Shown: piece after piece, positions 33,790-48,032 of the stretch
Layout: the number at the start of each line of letters is the position of its first letter
Numbering within the stretch: position 1 is the first letter of the stretch
NCBI GenBank assembly: GCA_025558075.1
Contig: JAHLKF010000017.1
Coordinates: 310,001-374,000, forward strand
DNA from: Gaertneriomyces semiglobifer
Taxonomy: Eukaryota; Chytridiomycota; Chytridiomycetes; Spizellomycetales; Spizellomycetaceae
DNA: 64,000 bases
Direction: 5' to 3'
Made by a program: the position numbers and the translations under genes
The notes under the pieces: generated by a model
What the model saw: only the letters and a program-made list of their open reading frames with translations
The model's database searches: none
Told to the model about the DNA's origin: nothing

Positions 33790-34760
33790 AGATACCAATA
33801 ATGGTAAGCGTGCCTTCGCACGCAAACATGACAGAGGTAAATATGCAGTGGCATCTACCACTCTAGACAGACGTCCTAACAGTTTCCCAGATCGGGGCGA
33901 GCGCCAGCATCGACTCTCAAGTGGCAGATATTAAACCTAGATAATTCCTGGCAGCGTTATAACCGTCTTTGTGGTGCTCTACCCCATGGCGCCTTGTTGC
34001 TGGTTTCAGGAAGCCGTTTGAAATATAGCGACGCGTGAACAAACACATGTCAGGCGAAGTTGAGCGGGCATCTTATCCTTGCCTTTGCTTGTGCCAACCG
34101 TCCATCGTCGTCGTCATCCACATCCTTCGCTTGCCTCACCATTCGTGATTTAGCGTTAACGAGGAGGCCAGAAGAGGTCCGTTGAGAAAGGGAGCACGGA
34201 AATTAATGCAGGAGGGGTAGCCTCTTCAATAGTATAGGACCCATGCAAAGCCGTGCACGATCCACTCCATCTCGTTTCCTCTCCAGGGAATGCCTCGGCT
34301 CTGCCCTTCATCTCACCGTCATGTTTGTATGGCGGATGTCTTGAATCATTGACTAACACGCTCCTCGCTACGAAAATGGAAAAACCCTCAAGAGTGTCCG
34401 ACTGGCCGACCGAGGGCATGTCCAAGTTGGTAATGCGGGATGCTTTCCTGGTTCCGCACATTAGGAAACAAGGCAAGCTTCTCCACAAGAGTACATGAAG
34501 ATTCTCCACATCTAACGCCAATAATGAAGATAGAAGTCAACGCTTGAGATGTTCGGCTCACAGGCAGCGACTTCGACGCGTTGTTCAAAATGAAATGTTC
34601 GACGACGTTCTGCGGATCTGGTTTACGGCAGGCTACCTGTACCAGCCGCCGTCTCTACGAAGACATACGGAACCAACGCAAGCAGGGAGCCGTTACAGGG
34701 CATCGTATAGGAGCTTAAATCTCGTATACTTCTGTAGGCGTTGTCGCCGCTGTTACAAAG
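33790..34760. other. Intergenic, muskelin to GRP94
   Basis: A 971-bp gap. Open frames are short and overlapping on both strands with no family resemblance. It must hold the GRP94 promoter; I could not identify a convincing heat-shock or unfolded-protein-response element. Confidence 0.5.
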
Positions 34761-37377
34761 ATGAAGGTGGTGAAGCTACTGCTTTGGCCGCTGGCCATTG
34801 CTGCCGTGCTACTCCTATCCTTATCCTTCGTTCAAGCAACTGAATCACACGACATTAACGGGAAGGATCAGATGGAAGGAACTGTTCCGCCAGAGATCCC
34901 AGTTCTGGATGATATCCATCAAGCCCATATGACGGAACATAGCGAGCGCTTTGAGTTTGAGACCGATATGAATCGCCTAATGAAATTGATCATCAACAGT
35001 CTATACAAAACAAAGGGTAGGTGAGCCTACAGCCGATCTTACCGCAAACCAATACTGAAGGTCAGCTCAGAAATATTTCTGAGAGAACTCATCTCGGTAG
35101 GTCAACCCACAGATCTAATCTGCTGCGGATTCTTATAACGATTGTAGAATGCGTCCGATGCCTTGGACAAAGTGCGCTTTTTGAGTCTCATTAACCAGCA
35201 AGCACTGGGCGATCTCAAAATTACCATCACCGCCGACAAGGCGCGCAAGACACTCACTATCGCGGACACCGGCGTGGGAATGACTAAAGATGACTTGAAG
35301 AGAAACCTAGGAACCATTGCAAAGGTACGTGTTCGTGCTTCCGCATTTGATAACACATATTCGGGCGGCTGATGTGTTTCTATAGTCGGGCACGGCCGAA
35401 TTCATGTCCGCGCTGCAGAATGCGACGGCTGATTCCAACCTAATTGGCCAGTTTGGTGTTGGATTTTATTCTGCTTTCCGTGAGTTGCTATGGTGCTATT
35501 ACCACAACTTATATCGTGTATTGATCCGTGGATAGTCGTTGCGGATAAGGTTACAGTTGTGACGAAGAACGACGCCGATGCTCAATTCATTTGGGAATCC
35601 ACATCGGACAACACTTTTTCTATTACGGAGGATCCTCGAGGCCCTACTCTTGGACGTGGCACTCAAATTGTGCTCCATCTGAAAGACGATGCGATACAAT
35701 ATTTGGATGAGTCCATGCTGCGTGAGCTGGTTGGACGCTACAATCAGTTCATCAATTTCCCGATATTTCTTTGGACAACAAAAACAATTACGGAAAGTCT
35801 TCCCTCCGAAAATGGTGAACCCAATGATCATATGGATGACGACATTGAAGACGTCACCGAAGAAGTCCAGGAGGAGACGCCGCGAACGGTGACCAGAACA
35901 ACCTCTCAATGGGAGCTTTTAAATGATAACCGACCCATCTGGACACGCTCGCCTAGTGACGTTGAGGAAGCCGAGTATCATACCTTTTACAAGGCGTTCA
36001 CGCATGATTCCGGCGACCCCATGTCTTATATTCATTTCAAGGGTGAAGGAAGTGTCGACTTCAAAGGGCTGATCTTCATTCCGTCACGGCCTCCTCATGA
36101 TTTTCTTCAACAAAGTCACAACTGGACGCACAACATTAAGCTGTTTGTGCGGCGCGTTTTAATCACGGATGAGCTGCCAGACTTCTTACCACGGTGGTTA
36201 AGTTTCATTAAAGGTCTCATCGATTCGGATGATCTGCCTTTAAATGTTTCCCGCGAATCTCTCCAAGCCCATGGCACTCTCAATACTATCAAGCGACGTG
36301 TAATTGGGAAGGCCCTTGACATGTTGAAACGGCTTGCGAGCAACGACGGTGAAAAGTATCTTAACTTCTTTCGAGCTTATGGAAATGCACTCAAACTGGG
36401 AATTCTTGAGGAACGCAATTTGGAGAAAAAATTGTCCTCTCTTCTGCGCTTCAAATCGTCTCACTCTAACGACTACGTCAGTCTCGACGATTATCTTTCT
36501 CGTATGCGTGAAAATCAGCCACAAATATATTTCGTTACAGGCGAAAGTGTAGACGCAATGGCTGCATCTCCGCTAGTGGAAAAGGTTGTCGCTAGAGGAT
36601 ATGAAGTTTTGGTAATTATCTGCGTTTGCGTTCATCTCAATCGACTATGAATCTCATCCTGCGCAGTACATGGATCAACCGATAGATGAATACCTGACGG
36701 CCAGGTTGGTCTCTTACCGAGGAAAAGCTTTACAGAATGTGGGTAAAGCTGGATTGAAGTATGGAGATGAAGGTAAATGATTCGAAAACGTCTATCTCCT
36801 CAGCTTTGCTCACAGCTCTCCTCCAGATGAATTATTGAACGCGGAGGCCGAGAAGCAAGAAAAGATCTTCGAACCTCTTAAGAGTTTTTTGCTGGAAGAA
36901 CTCAAAGAATGGGTTGGGACTGTTCGCTTGTCTAAGCAGTTGACCACTTCACCATGTGCGGTACTCTCGAGTGAATGGGGAGTGTCAGGGGCCATGGAGA
37001 GGATTATGCAAGCGCAGGCGTTGAGCTCCAAGGACGATCCTATGGCTGCCATGTACTTGAATCAGAAGAAGGTTTTCGAACTCAATCCAGATCACCCGCT
37101 AATAGAAAGGATGCTAGAGAAGGTAAATGCCGGGGAACAAGATGAGGTCAAGGACTCAATCTACGTTCTCTTCGAATCGACTGCACTTGCATCTGGATAT
37201 AATGTACGCAATGCCAAAGAGTTTAGCAAGCGGATCGAAATGATTATCCGGCAAAAGATGGGTGTGGATGCTTCCACAGAGCCGAAGCCCAAAATTCTCC
37301 CTGCTCCGCCGATGACTGAATCCTCCCCTGCAGTTGATGATGATACCGACGATCTCCCTGATCATGATGAGCTATAG
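34761..37377 (+). CDS. HSP90B1: Endoplasmin, ER-lumenal HSP90 (GRP94)
   Basis: ATP-driven chaperone of the ER lumen. Seven exons (34761-35016, 35071-35096, 35148-35324, 35386-35479, 35536-36611, 36667-36772, 36827-37377) give 761 aa. The second exon is a 26-nt microexon encoding EIFLRELIS, a universally conserved HSP90 element, so it is required. A signal peptide (about residues 1-26, [15 protein letters not shown]) and the C-terminal HDEL place it in the ER. The N-domain ATP site is intact ([45 protein letters not shown]), followed by an acidic linker, the middle domain ([22 protein letters not shown]) and the C-domain. From memory, ER HSP90 is missing from yeast and most Dikarya, so this is a retained ancestral gene. 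Confidence 0.96.
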
Positions 37378-37431
37378 TTTCATAATATGCATGCCCAAAA
37401 AATGTATTTACAAGACTAGATTCCGCTAGCT

Positions 37432-40400
37432 TCAGCTTTTGTACTTGTCTTCCAATTGAAGGCGCTTTTGCGGGTCTAAACTATTTTGCAATCCCATTAG
37501 AGCTTTTGATACGGCTTCAGTCGCGCCAATCATAGGCTTTAAAACAGCCACGGGTACGGCTTTGATGACAGCCCTTGCAGTACCCTACAAAAAATGTTTA
37601 ACGGCGCTCAAGCAGCTTAAACAGTGCATATGCGTACCTGAGGCCCAGTGTTCTCTTGCACCTCCATTGGGATGGCCAGCACAGTACGTGCGGCCGTGGC
37701 AACATTGCGGGTGAGGCTTCGATATGCCAGTGCCACTCCTTCTTTGATGTCTTTCGGTTGCTCCGCCCACTTGCTCGTATTCTGCCCAGAGGAACCTGCC
37801 CGTTGCATCTCATGATCGTCGTGATCTTCAAATTGATCGCCGACCAACAAATCATCTGCGTGCTCTAACAAAACCTGTGCGCCGACGGCTAGCCTCGTCC
37901 CAAGCTTGATAGTTTCCGTGGTGGCAGCTCTAGCAAAAGAACGCGCCCCCTTCTGTAACCCTCGCATCATGCGTCCATCCTTTTTATATTGTTCAATCGG
38001 TAGCACTACAAGATCCGCGAGACCGGACCCAATGTTCATCAATGACCTGACCCCTGAGACTCCAGACATCATGTTGGGCACTTGAGTATTCTTGATGTGA
38101 GGGAGCCATTGACTCATCACTCCTTCGAGAATTTTGGAAAATCCCTGAACACCGCTAAGTCGGACTCTCCGTAGTGTCATCTCTGCACCTTCCAATGGGA
38201 AGAAGTTCAACATCTCTACGTAATTACCGCCACGGAGGTTGGCAAAATCCACTTTCTTGGGCTTGTAGTCAACCCTCAACGAGATGGGCTCAATATCGAA
38301 GGTTTGGAAAAAAGTGCTGTCTGGTTGCACATTGGTTTCAGAATCGGTTCGTACTCCGGGTGACTTGAATGAAAAGAATCTTATGAGGCAATTGAGTGCG
38401 TCTTGGTCAACGTGCATACGAATGGGTAGGAGCTGTAATTTCAGCCGCAACTCATCGGCAGCGCCTGGGCTGGGCCGGACACTGCTCAAGTGGAAGGTCA
38501 CCATGCTGCTGCTTGTCTCTCGTGGTAACTCATCACCAGCAGGTCGAAGGTACGAAAGGAATTTGCGCCACCTCGACGTACGTACATTGTCAATGATTTC
38601 GACATCTCCAATGGTACTTGTCAAACGCCAATTCGTTAGGCACGTTGCAGAATACATGTCCAACTCTACATTGGCTCTGTACGCCTTGATTATCATCTGG
38701 CTAGAGCGGGACCGCTGCAAATCCTGTGAGGTGATCGGTCCCCGACGTTGTTTTACATTACGCGTCGCAGGATTGCTGTCTCGCGACTTTGCACTAAAAC
38801 CGCTGGCGTAACTTTGTACACTTGCCGTATCGTCTCGGTCAAGCTCGAGCCCTGGGAAGCCATCGGTCGTGTGAAACCCGTACAGGGTCGGAGGAAAGGA
38901 ACTGGCAAAAGCAAGTGCGCTGTATTCATCCGGGTCGCCGCCGTTATCCGAACGGTCATCTCCATCTTGACCTACGCTACTCTCTTTGCCTTGGGCTGAA
39001 GTATTGCTTAACTTACGCGCTACTTCAAGGAAAGTAGCTCGAGTTCGGGCCCAGTCATAACCGTCGTAAATATTCCAGCTAACGTCGACATCACGTATGC
39101 GTAGTTGTAAACACGCACTATCACTATTGGTGGCAATGAATCAACAAGTTTATCGAGCTGAACAAATACGAGCCTCTTACCTGGGAGCCTTTTCAGTTTC
39201 GCCCACGTCTTTAGTCACGGAACTTGTGAAGTAGTTGTTGATCAGGTCTGTGTCATTTAAGGCTCGAAACACGCTTTGCTTGCACCCGTTCGGTCCAAAA
39301 TCATTATTGCCAGCTACCTTGTCCGTTGACAAGCGCTGCTGTGCCAAGCTACTGTTTTCGCCGTGGATGATTTCCGACAGCTCGTCATCGCTATCATCTG
39401 CAAGCTGAATCAGAATACTATCCTCCAATATCGTATCCATATCTTCCATCTGCACATCGACCTTTTGCAGTGTCCTCCTCGTCGTGGCGCCAAAAGCCTG
39501 CTCGTCCAAACTAGCTAACAAATCCCCGGGTAGATCAGGGCCTGAAGGTAGTGTGGCGGATGCCGCCGGTCCTGATGGTTCCGGAATTGGCTGGTTGCCG
39601 TGAGCGTCATCGCCGTTCGACTGGTCTACCTGACTGACTAGGTCCATAAGTGTCTGATATGTGTCAGCGCACGTGTCAATTGTCAGGTGGTTATTAGTTA
39701 CTTCCAGGACGGCTGCTGGTAGTAGACCACCAGTGTTCGCACGAAAGGTGACTTCCAAACGGTCACATGCCGCAACGGGACAGAACCCTTGCGATGCCAG
39801 AAAAGAACGGGCGTTGGGATGTATAGCGGTTGCAGACTGCTCGTTTTCGCTATCTGGCGATAGCCATAAAGACGAGTCGTACACAGCACACTTTATTGAT
39901 GTAGTGGGAGACTCCGAAATAAGATTGCAAGACAGCTTCATCTCGTCCCACCGCAGAATCGCTTGAGAAGGAAGATGCAATGGCTGGTACTCCAAGGCGG
40001 CATCTGATAGGTTGACATACAGACGAGTAAAGCGACTAGCAAGATCCGCAATCACAATTTCCGGTGGTTCTTTCAAAAACTCCTGAATGTCAGACACTAC
40101 CACGGTGTCGGTGATACGGCGCACGGTGAATAAGCCAATATTCACAGACGCTGTGGTTTCCTTCATTTTCAATTCATCATCATAATTCATAACAAAAGAA
40201 GACGCTAGCATTGGCCCAGGTTTGGCGGTGCTCGGTATCGTGCGGTGCAAATATTGCACTGCAGCACCTTCCGATGACCTTGAACCACTGACCGATACAT
40301 GATCCGCATCCAACCAAAGGTACGTAACTGGTCTTCCGTCGTGAGCATCAACAAAGAAGGCTCTTATGTCTGTCAGGCAGCAAGAATATGACGACCTTGC

Positions 40401-43400
40401 GGAACGGTCATCTGCCGCGCTAGGTTTTATCAAATGGGCGGTGGCAGTGAAGCTATCACACGTAACCAACACGGTCAGATCCGTTGGCTTTCGAATGGAG
40501 CCGCCAGTTGGGCTTGGCCCATAGCCTTTCCCATCCATTGAGACAGCTGGGCTGGTCTCAGCGCTCATGAAAGTGTCCTTTGAGCTTTGGCTCCCATAAC
40601 TCCCGACCGGGCTACTCGCTGTTGGGAAGGATGAAGGAAAGCGTTTTCTCTCCGGCTTCAACGAAGGCTCACTTGCACCAAATTCACTGAGAAGCACCTG
40701 CAGCAAGTCATAGTCCTCTTTCAGAATGTTCAAGTGACATTCCGGAAAGTTACAGTTCAGAAAAGTCGCCTATGGGAGTGACAGTCTTAATTATGATCCG
40801 CACGCAGTGCATCTTGGCTATGGGAACGTCTTACCGACTCTTGTATCACTCTGTGCTTGAACCAAAGCAGGTCATCCTCACGCGCTTTACCTTTGGTATC
40901 ACTGTTTCCGGGCTCATGCTCCGCTCCTCCGAGGTCGTACCAACTTCGAAATCCAAACTCTGGTTGCTCGAGCGCATCTTCTCGTCTGAATGCAAGCCCC
41001 GAGGGTGTCGAATAAATTTCTGCCGCAGGCCGCTCTAGAAGAGTTTGCGATACTTGCGTGCGCACGATGAGTTCCAAATTTGGGTGTACGCCGCGGAGGT
41101 CGGAAGATACGCCCGATGCAGAGCTCACGTAAAGAAGTGGTTTGAGTGTGACCTGATGCGCTACAAATGCAAGCGTCAATCCATCGTGTTGCCACAGGTG
41201 GGTGCATACCTACGTACTTCGTTTGTTTTGTCGCACATGTCCGAGTGACACACCGACACCATGACATTCCAGCGCATAACGCTTCGAGTTGTCACCGATG
41301 CTGTCTGAATATGCTCGAGAGCGCGGACGTCCATCGTTTGCAGGTTGAGAGGCAAGGGTGCCGCTATCGCCAGTCAGTGGCACTGTAATGACTGGATCAA
41401 ACACGTCCAAAATAACTGAAGGCACTTCGAGGTCTTCCTTTGATTCATTTGCTTCATTCGGTCGGGGTAGGGTGACCCATAGTCGGAAGAGCTCACTCCC
41501 GATTGAGAATCGTCGGGAGGCGTTGGATGTGCTTAGATGGTCAGACCGTTCTAAATCCTCCATAATTATGGTGCCCGAACTTGGGGCATCTTCATACAAA
41601 GCTGAATTCTTTGGCTGTGCGCTCCTCTGGCTTTCCACGGATAACTTATCCAGCAGCGCCTGCAAACGAGTGATGGTCGGAAGATCCAAGTAGAGCTCCG
41701 TATGCCCAAGCTTTATATTTGTTTCGGTCGATATATCCCGCTCATTTGCCACTGATCGAAACTGACACCGTAGCACGGCATCTGAATCACGGTGTCTCGA
41801 GAGAAAGCGTGGATACTTCGCTGTAAACCGCGGAACAGGTTCTGAAGCGCGTAGCAGCCCATACATCGATTGACGGTCATCGCCTTCAGGATCAGCCCCT
41901 ACCAGAAGAAGAGGAACATACCCAGTGGTACTGGGTCCAGCCCTACGTCGCAGGCCTGGTATCAATTAGGAAGGGTCGTGCGGGGATAACCATCAAATGC
42001 CATTCGCTTTACCTAAAGTGTCCCCTGAGGTCCACTCACAAATGTGGGCTTCATGTGTTTCAATTTCACCACCTAATGCTTCAATCCCGTTGTGGGCGAA
42101 AGAGAAGCATTCAAACGCAAGCATGAGATGGTCCACTTCCAACAGCTCCCCCAACATTCCCTCCACCGCTGCAGGGCCAGCATTAACCCTCGTATTGACG
42201 TGCGTAACAAAACTCATGGAGAGGTCAGGTGACGATGCCGACAGCGGCTTTTCTTGCGCTTTCCCATTGAAATACACCTTAAGAAATTTGTCCAGATCAA
42301 ACGGAGGTCGCAGAGGCTCGTAAGTTAGATATATGTTACAATATTGAATGTCCACGCCAACTTGGACAAGCGGCGTTTCGCACTCCAAATCATGACCCTG
42401 GGTGAATGCCGTAGGGCGTGCGGAGGATGACGCATTAGACGCAGTTCGTGTTCTTACCGCCGAGGATTCCTCGCGTATAGCATCCAGCATTCTGTTACCA
42501 CGACTCAACAAGTCTAAAAGTTCCTCAAGTGCAGATAACTGTTGGGGAATCAACAGGGCACATACAGATTGTATACAACAGTGCGCCTCCAGATTATGTC
42601 TCGGATCCCGACCTGTTGGCGTTTCCCTAAGCGGGCGGCCCATAATGATGCGGATATGATCGCCGGCGTCGAACTTGGTAGCAGCAACCAGCTCCAATTT
42701 GCGGTGAACGCCTCCACAAGTAGTCCGATCTCCCAATTCACAGGAAGAGGTCGCTAGCCGTAACTGGATACCGGAGAAACTCAGAATCTTGACAGCTGGC
42801 TCTGAACTTTGCTCCACCGAAGTCCCCGAACTAGAGGTGGTTGTGCATGCGCTCTGTTCAGCAGATTGTTCATCACAGAAAGTCAGGCTCGATACGACAA
42901 ACTCCAATAAAGTATTATCGGACTCAACGGGCGCGGCAGATGTTCGATCCGATGTTTCCGATTTCCTTCGCAAACGTAGGGTTGTGTTAGTGACGACCAC
43001 TTTAACTCGGGCCAGAATTGCATCGATCACATTCGCAAGAAACTGCAGACCCTCCAGACTGCTGGTTCTACTTTCAGTCGGAGGTGAATTTTCCGGTGAA
43101 TGAAGTGACGAGGCGCTTGTCGACTCCGCGTCTTGATCGGATGCTTCATGTCGCAAGAATGTTTCGGCAAAGTGTATGGAGGATGAAAGTATGTGCGATT
43201 CGGAGAGGTGAGCGGAGCGTGCTACACCTGGAAATGAATAGAATGCTCGTATATCAGAATAATAGAACTGAGGTCATGGACTGGCACCACTTTACCGTAA
43301 TGAGGGTCGTCCGATAGAGGCGTCACTTCTACGCAGATGTTATGCAGTTCAAGGGTGCAATCACCGCCGGTTATATCTTTCCACGGTACCGTTACCCGAA

Positions 43401-43703
43401 TCTCCGATATCTTTCCGCTAGTAACAATGATGGGAAGACTGGCAACCAATTCATTAAGGAGCTGCAAGTGTGAACCGTGTCAACACATTCATGGCAGGAT
43501 GGTAGGCCTTGCCCACATACCTCAATATTCAGTTCCAGGTCCCGCAAAACCACTTGGCCCTTCGCAAGCTCGACATCAAGGTTATCCAAGACAAGCTCGG
43601 ATGCCAAGAATTGGCCAATGGCCCTCTTTAGCAAAAACTTTACAAGTCGTTTTTGAAGGGACTGTGGGAGGTACCAGCCAGCGAAGGGCCAAAGCGAAGA
43701 CAT
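37432..43703 (-). CDS. ATG2: Autophagy-related lipid-transfer protein ATG2
   Basis: Bridge-like lipid-transfer protein linking the ER to the growing phagophore. About 1940 aa. Exons: 43521-43703, 43296-43461, 42013-43227, about 41237-41955, about 40835-41152, 39181-40769, 37638-39117 and 37432-37584. The N-terminal chorein motif is clear ([40 protein letters not shown]). The ATG2 CAD motif region ([18 protein letters not shown]) and the conserved C-terminus ([19 protein letters not shown]) are also present. The fourth junction is uncertain: the two strong frames are in phase but separated by a TAG at 41210. Either an 84-nt intron (gtgcga donor, 41153-41236) or a 48-nt intron (gtcggt donor, 41210-41257) bridges it. 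Two acceptors six bases apart are possible at 39118 and 39124. VPS4 lies upstream on the same strand. Confidence 0.93.
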
Positions 43704-44603
43704 CGCAACGTATCCTTGGCGTGGGATACGCCTGTACGCAAACGAAATTCTAATATCTCAGTAGAAACCGGCCAAAAGATGTCCAAAATTGCTTGGGTGA
43801 TTTGAGGGGAAAGACGGACGATTACCGCTGGAGCTGGGGCGAAACAAGCGAGCGCGGATGAGGTACTATGGTCTCTCTTATTCAGCGGCTCAAAAACGAG
43901 TGAAGCAGATGCCAATTAACTTGTCGTCCATGCTTCCCTGTGAGAAGGGTAAGGCATGAAATTGTTAAGGTCAGGCCAGCGTTGCGTCGCGCGCGTGTGT
44001 TTAGCAGGGGAACGACAACCTCACACGTACATAGCACCGACATTAGTCCACACAGCGAATGTAAGACAGCCAGCACTAAAGGAACACAGGAGGAAATGCT
44101 ACTCGAAAGATAGAACTGTTTGGAAATAGTGGACATTGTGTGTGGATCAGTCGAATAGACCTGTTGTATTTTGATAGTCTCCTTCTCATCAAGTCCGAGG
44201 ATTGGCTCACATGCTCACCACCATGATACCCGACAACCAGCAACAGCCGAAAAGACCCACATCCACAAGCGCACCATCAACCGGCTTTTATATAAGAGAA
44301 GGTACGCCAGTGCACCCATTCGCTCAGGTTCGCAGCGGCTGCAAATGTGTGCATCGAAGAGCTTACAGTGAATATTTCATTATTAAAAAGTCACCGAGAC
44401 GCTGCACAAGTTTACGTCGCTAACTGGAGTCGATATCGACAAAGAAATCCTCAGAAATCTGATTGAGTTGAATCGTCTGGGAGTGCCTCCTGCTGCTATC
44501 ATAGACTTTCTACGTCAGATACACGAACATCGTTCACCGTGAGACAGGTCTTGATCCGCAGATCCACGAATCTACTACAAGAAGAAGAAACCGCCGTAAC
44601 TCT
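43704..44603. other. Intergenic, ATG2 promoter and VPS4 3' region
   Basis: A 900-bp gap on the 5' side of ATG2. The open frames seen are short and biased. No motif recognised. Confidence 0.5.
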
Positions 44604-46261
<1,658 letters not shown>

Positions 46262-47135
46262 GATTCTAATTAAATCGTGGCCAAGAGGTTATGCAACCAG
46301 TAGTAGGCGAGCAAATGTTGGGCGCTTTGGTATGGACGTCCACCTCGCGTTTGGGATATCGAGTGGAGTTGACCAAGTGAGTGATTGTGGGCAACGGCGA
46401 GACTGGACCTCGAACACACAAGACAGTTGTTACGCAGCGTATACGGGCAGACGAAGGTATAGATATACTCTCTCCAGCGGTCGAGGGCAGGCAACCAGGA
46501 ATTGTTCCTCGTACTGGTTGGTTGTTTGGAGGTGAGAGCCCCCATCTGTGTATAATCCATCCATAACAAAGGCCGCTTAACGTGACTATGCCGCCATTTC
46601 CGCCGATTGACGCGTTGATTTGAAGTTGGAGTGGGAAAATGCAAGTGTTATCTGAACTCTACAGTGAGAACGGCCCACACACACATCAGCACGGCTTCGC
46701 ATATCAACTAGAGGTCCATCCGCTCTAAAGAAAGGTGGCGCGTATGGCGGGTGACGATGATGCTTAAAGGAACAGTTGTAAGTGCGCAAACTGTACTGAG
46801 GTTGATCCTCTCGCTGAGACTGTACCTCCCCTACCCGGCATATAGGTTCACTACGCCAGTGAAAGATCATCGATTAGTTAATGGGTAAGCACGCCTACGG
46901 TGTATGCTAGCGTACCAGCCTTGTGTTGGAACAAAGAACCATATATGATTCCAGAGTATGATACGAATGATTATTGGTCGATAAATATTCATAATGGGCA
47001 GCTATCTTATGACTACAAGAATCAGAGAGAGGAGCGTCTAATACAGGGTGTATGATGGCAGCACCCGAAGCGGAACGTCCGATTAAATTCGCAGCAGGTT
47101 TAAAATGCTGGACAACGTTCAAGGGGTCATCAACT
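46262..47135. other. Intergenic, VPS4 promoter and 4E-BP 3' region
   Basis: An 874-bp gap. Several overlapping short open frames occur on both strands, none resembling a known protein. No repeat or RNA gene seen. Confidence 0.5.
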
Positions 47136-47535
47136 TTAAATTTCCATATCGAACAAGTCATCCTTGGGCTTCTCATCCTTCTTTGGAACATCGTCTTTCT
47201 TGGACTCCTGATGTTCTGGCTTTTTGACATTAGTGATTCCAGGGACGTAGGCAAGGCCTTTTGGCGGTGTTTGAGAAAGGGGAGATCGGGAAAGATTCAA
47301 AAGAGCGTCCTTTGAGTAGATGATGCGAGTACCTATCCGTACATGCACGCCACCTGTTAAGCACTATCGGAACAACTGCGGTAACAGCAAGGGACGACTT
47401 ACCACCAGGTGTAGTGCCGAAGATTGTTCCCCCCGGAGTTGTACCGTAGTTGTGAGGCGGCTTCGAGCCTGGAGGTGCTCGACGCACTGCAATGGGAGCA
47501 GTGGAGTTTGGCTTTAAAAACTTTTCAGATGACAT
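47136..47535 (-). CDS. EIF4EBP: eIF4E-binding protein (4E-BP) with TOS motif
   Basis: Small translational repressor that competes with eIF4G for eIF4E and is released on TORC1 phosphorylation. Two exons, 47403-47535 and 47136-47332, give 109 aa. The 70-nt intron, removed at the acceptor ending 47333, restores TTPGGTRIIYSKDALLNLS. Every metazoan 4E-BP landmark is in order: an APIAVRR stretch in the position of the RAIP motif, two TTPGGT phosphosite units, the eIF4E-binding YSKDALL (YxxxxLphi), the Ser-Pro and Thr-Pro-Pro sites (SRSPLSQTPP), a VPGIT element and a C-terminal FDMEI matching the TOS motif FEMDI. A second in-frame acceptor 18 nt upstream would insert GVHVRI. Yeast Caf20 and Eap1 share only the YxxxxLphi motif. 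It is divergent from AIP1. Confidence 0.92.
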
Positions 47536-48032
47536 GGTAGCAATCTCGACTTGAAGCTCTTTTTTGTGGAGGTAACAAACGGCCGGGGTTTCCGTAAAAC
47601 GGGTTGTGTTCTCTGCGAATCAGGTGAGGAAACTTGCCGACAAGGAAACGTCGCAAACTGTACTGGACTGACTGGTTGGCCGTCGAAGTGGCTCTACTGC
47701 GATGTGTATGTGTGTGAGTGCGATTGCTCGGAGGGGAGGCAGAGTGGATGTAAATTGTCGCTTTGAAGAACAGGGAACCCGGTCACATTCGAGCTGTGTT
47801 ATCGACTACAAGAAAGTGCCAACGCCTCGACTTGCAACTTACGCGAAGCGCCAACAACAAATAACGCCTCTCATCATCATCATCATCATCTCTCTCTCTC
47901 TCTCTCTCTCATCCTGCTCTCTCTCTCTGCGTATATCTCTATCCATCTCTACCTCTCTGTATCCGCCTCGGCAGCTTGGGCGCTTGCGAGGCTCGTTATT
48001 AAAGGCTGTGCTTCCATCTGTGCTCAGCGAAC
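47536..48032. promoter_or_regulatory. Divergent promoter, 4E-BP / AIP1
   Basis: A 497-bp gap between two divergent starts. A microsatellite cluster (ATC units then TC units, about 47870-47935) lies near the AIP1 side; it is pyrimidine-rich on the AIP1 sense strand, as in many fungal promoters. Confidence 0.55.
47870..47939 (+). repeat. ATC / TC microsatellite cluster
   Basis: About seven ATC units run directly into about ten TC units, then a second interrupted TC tract. Probably length-variable between strains. It sits about 100 bp before the AIP1 start codon. Confidence 0.8.

Noticed and set aside
46270..46644. Minus-strand 124-codon frame upstream of VPS4
   Set aside because: Starts outside and overlaps nothing conserved; many overlapping frames of similar length occur nearby, typical of chance.
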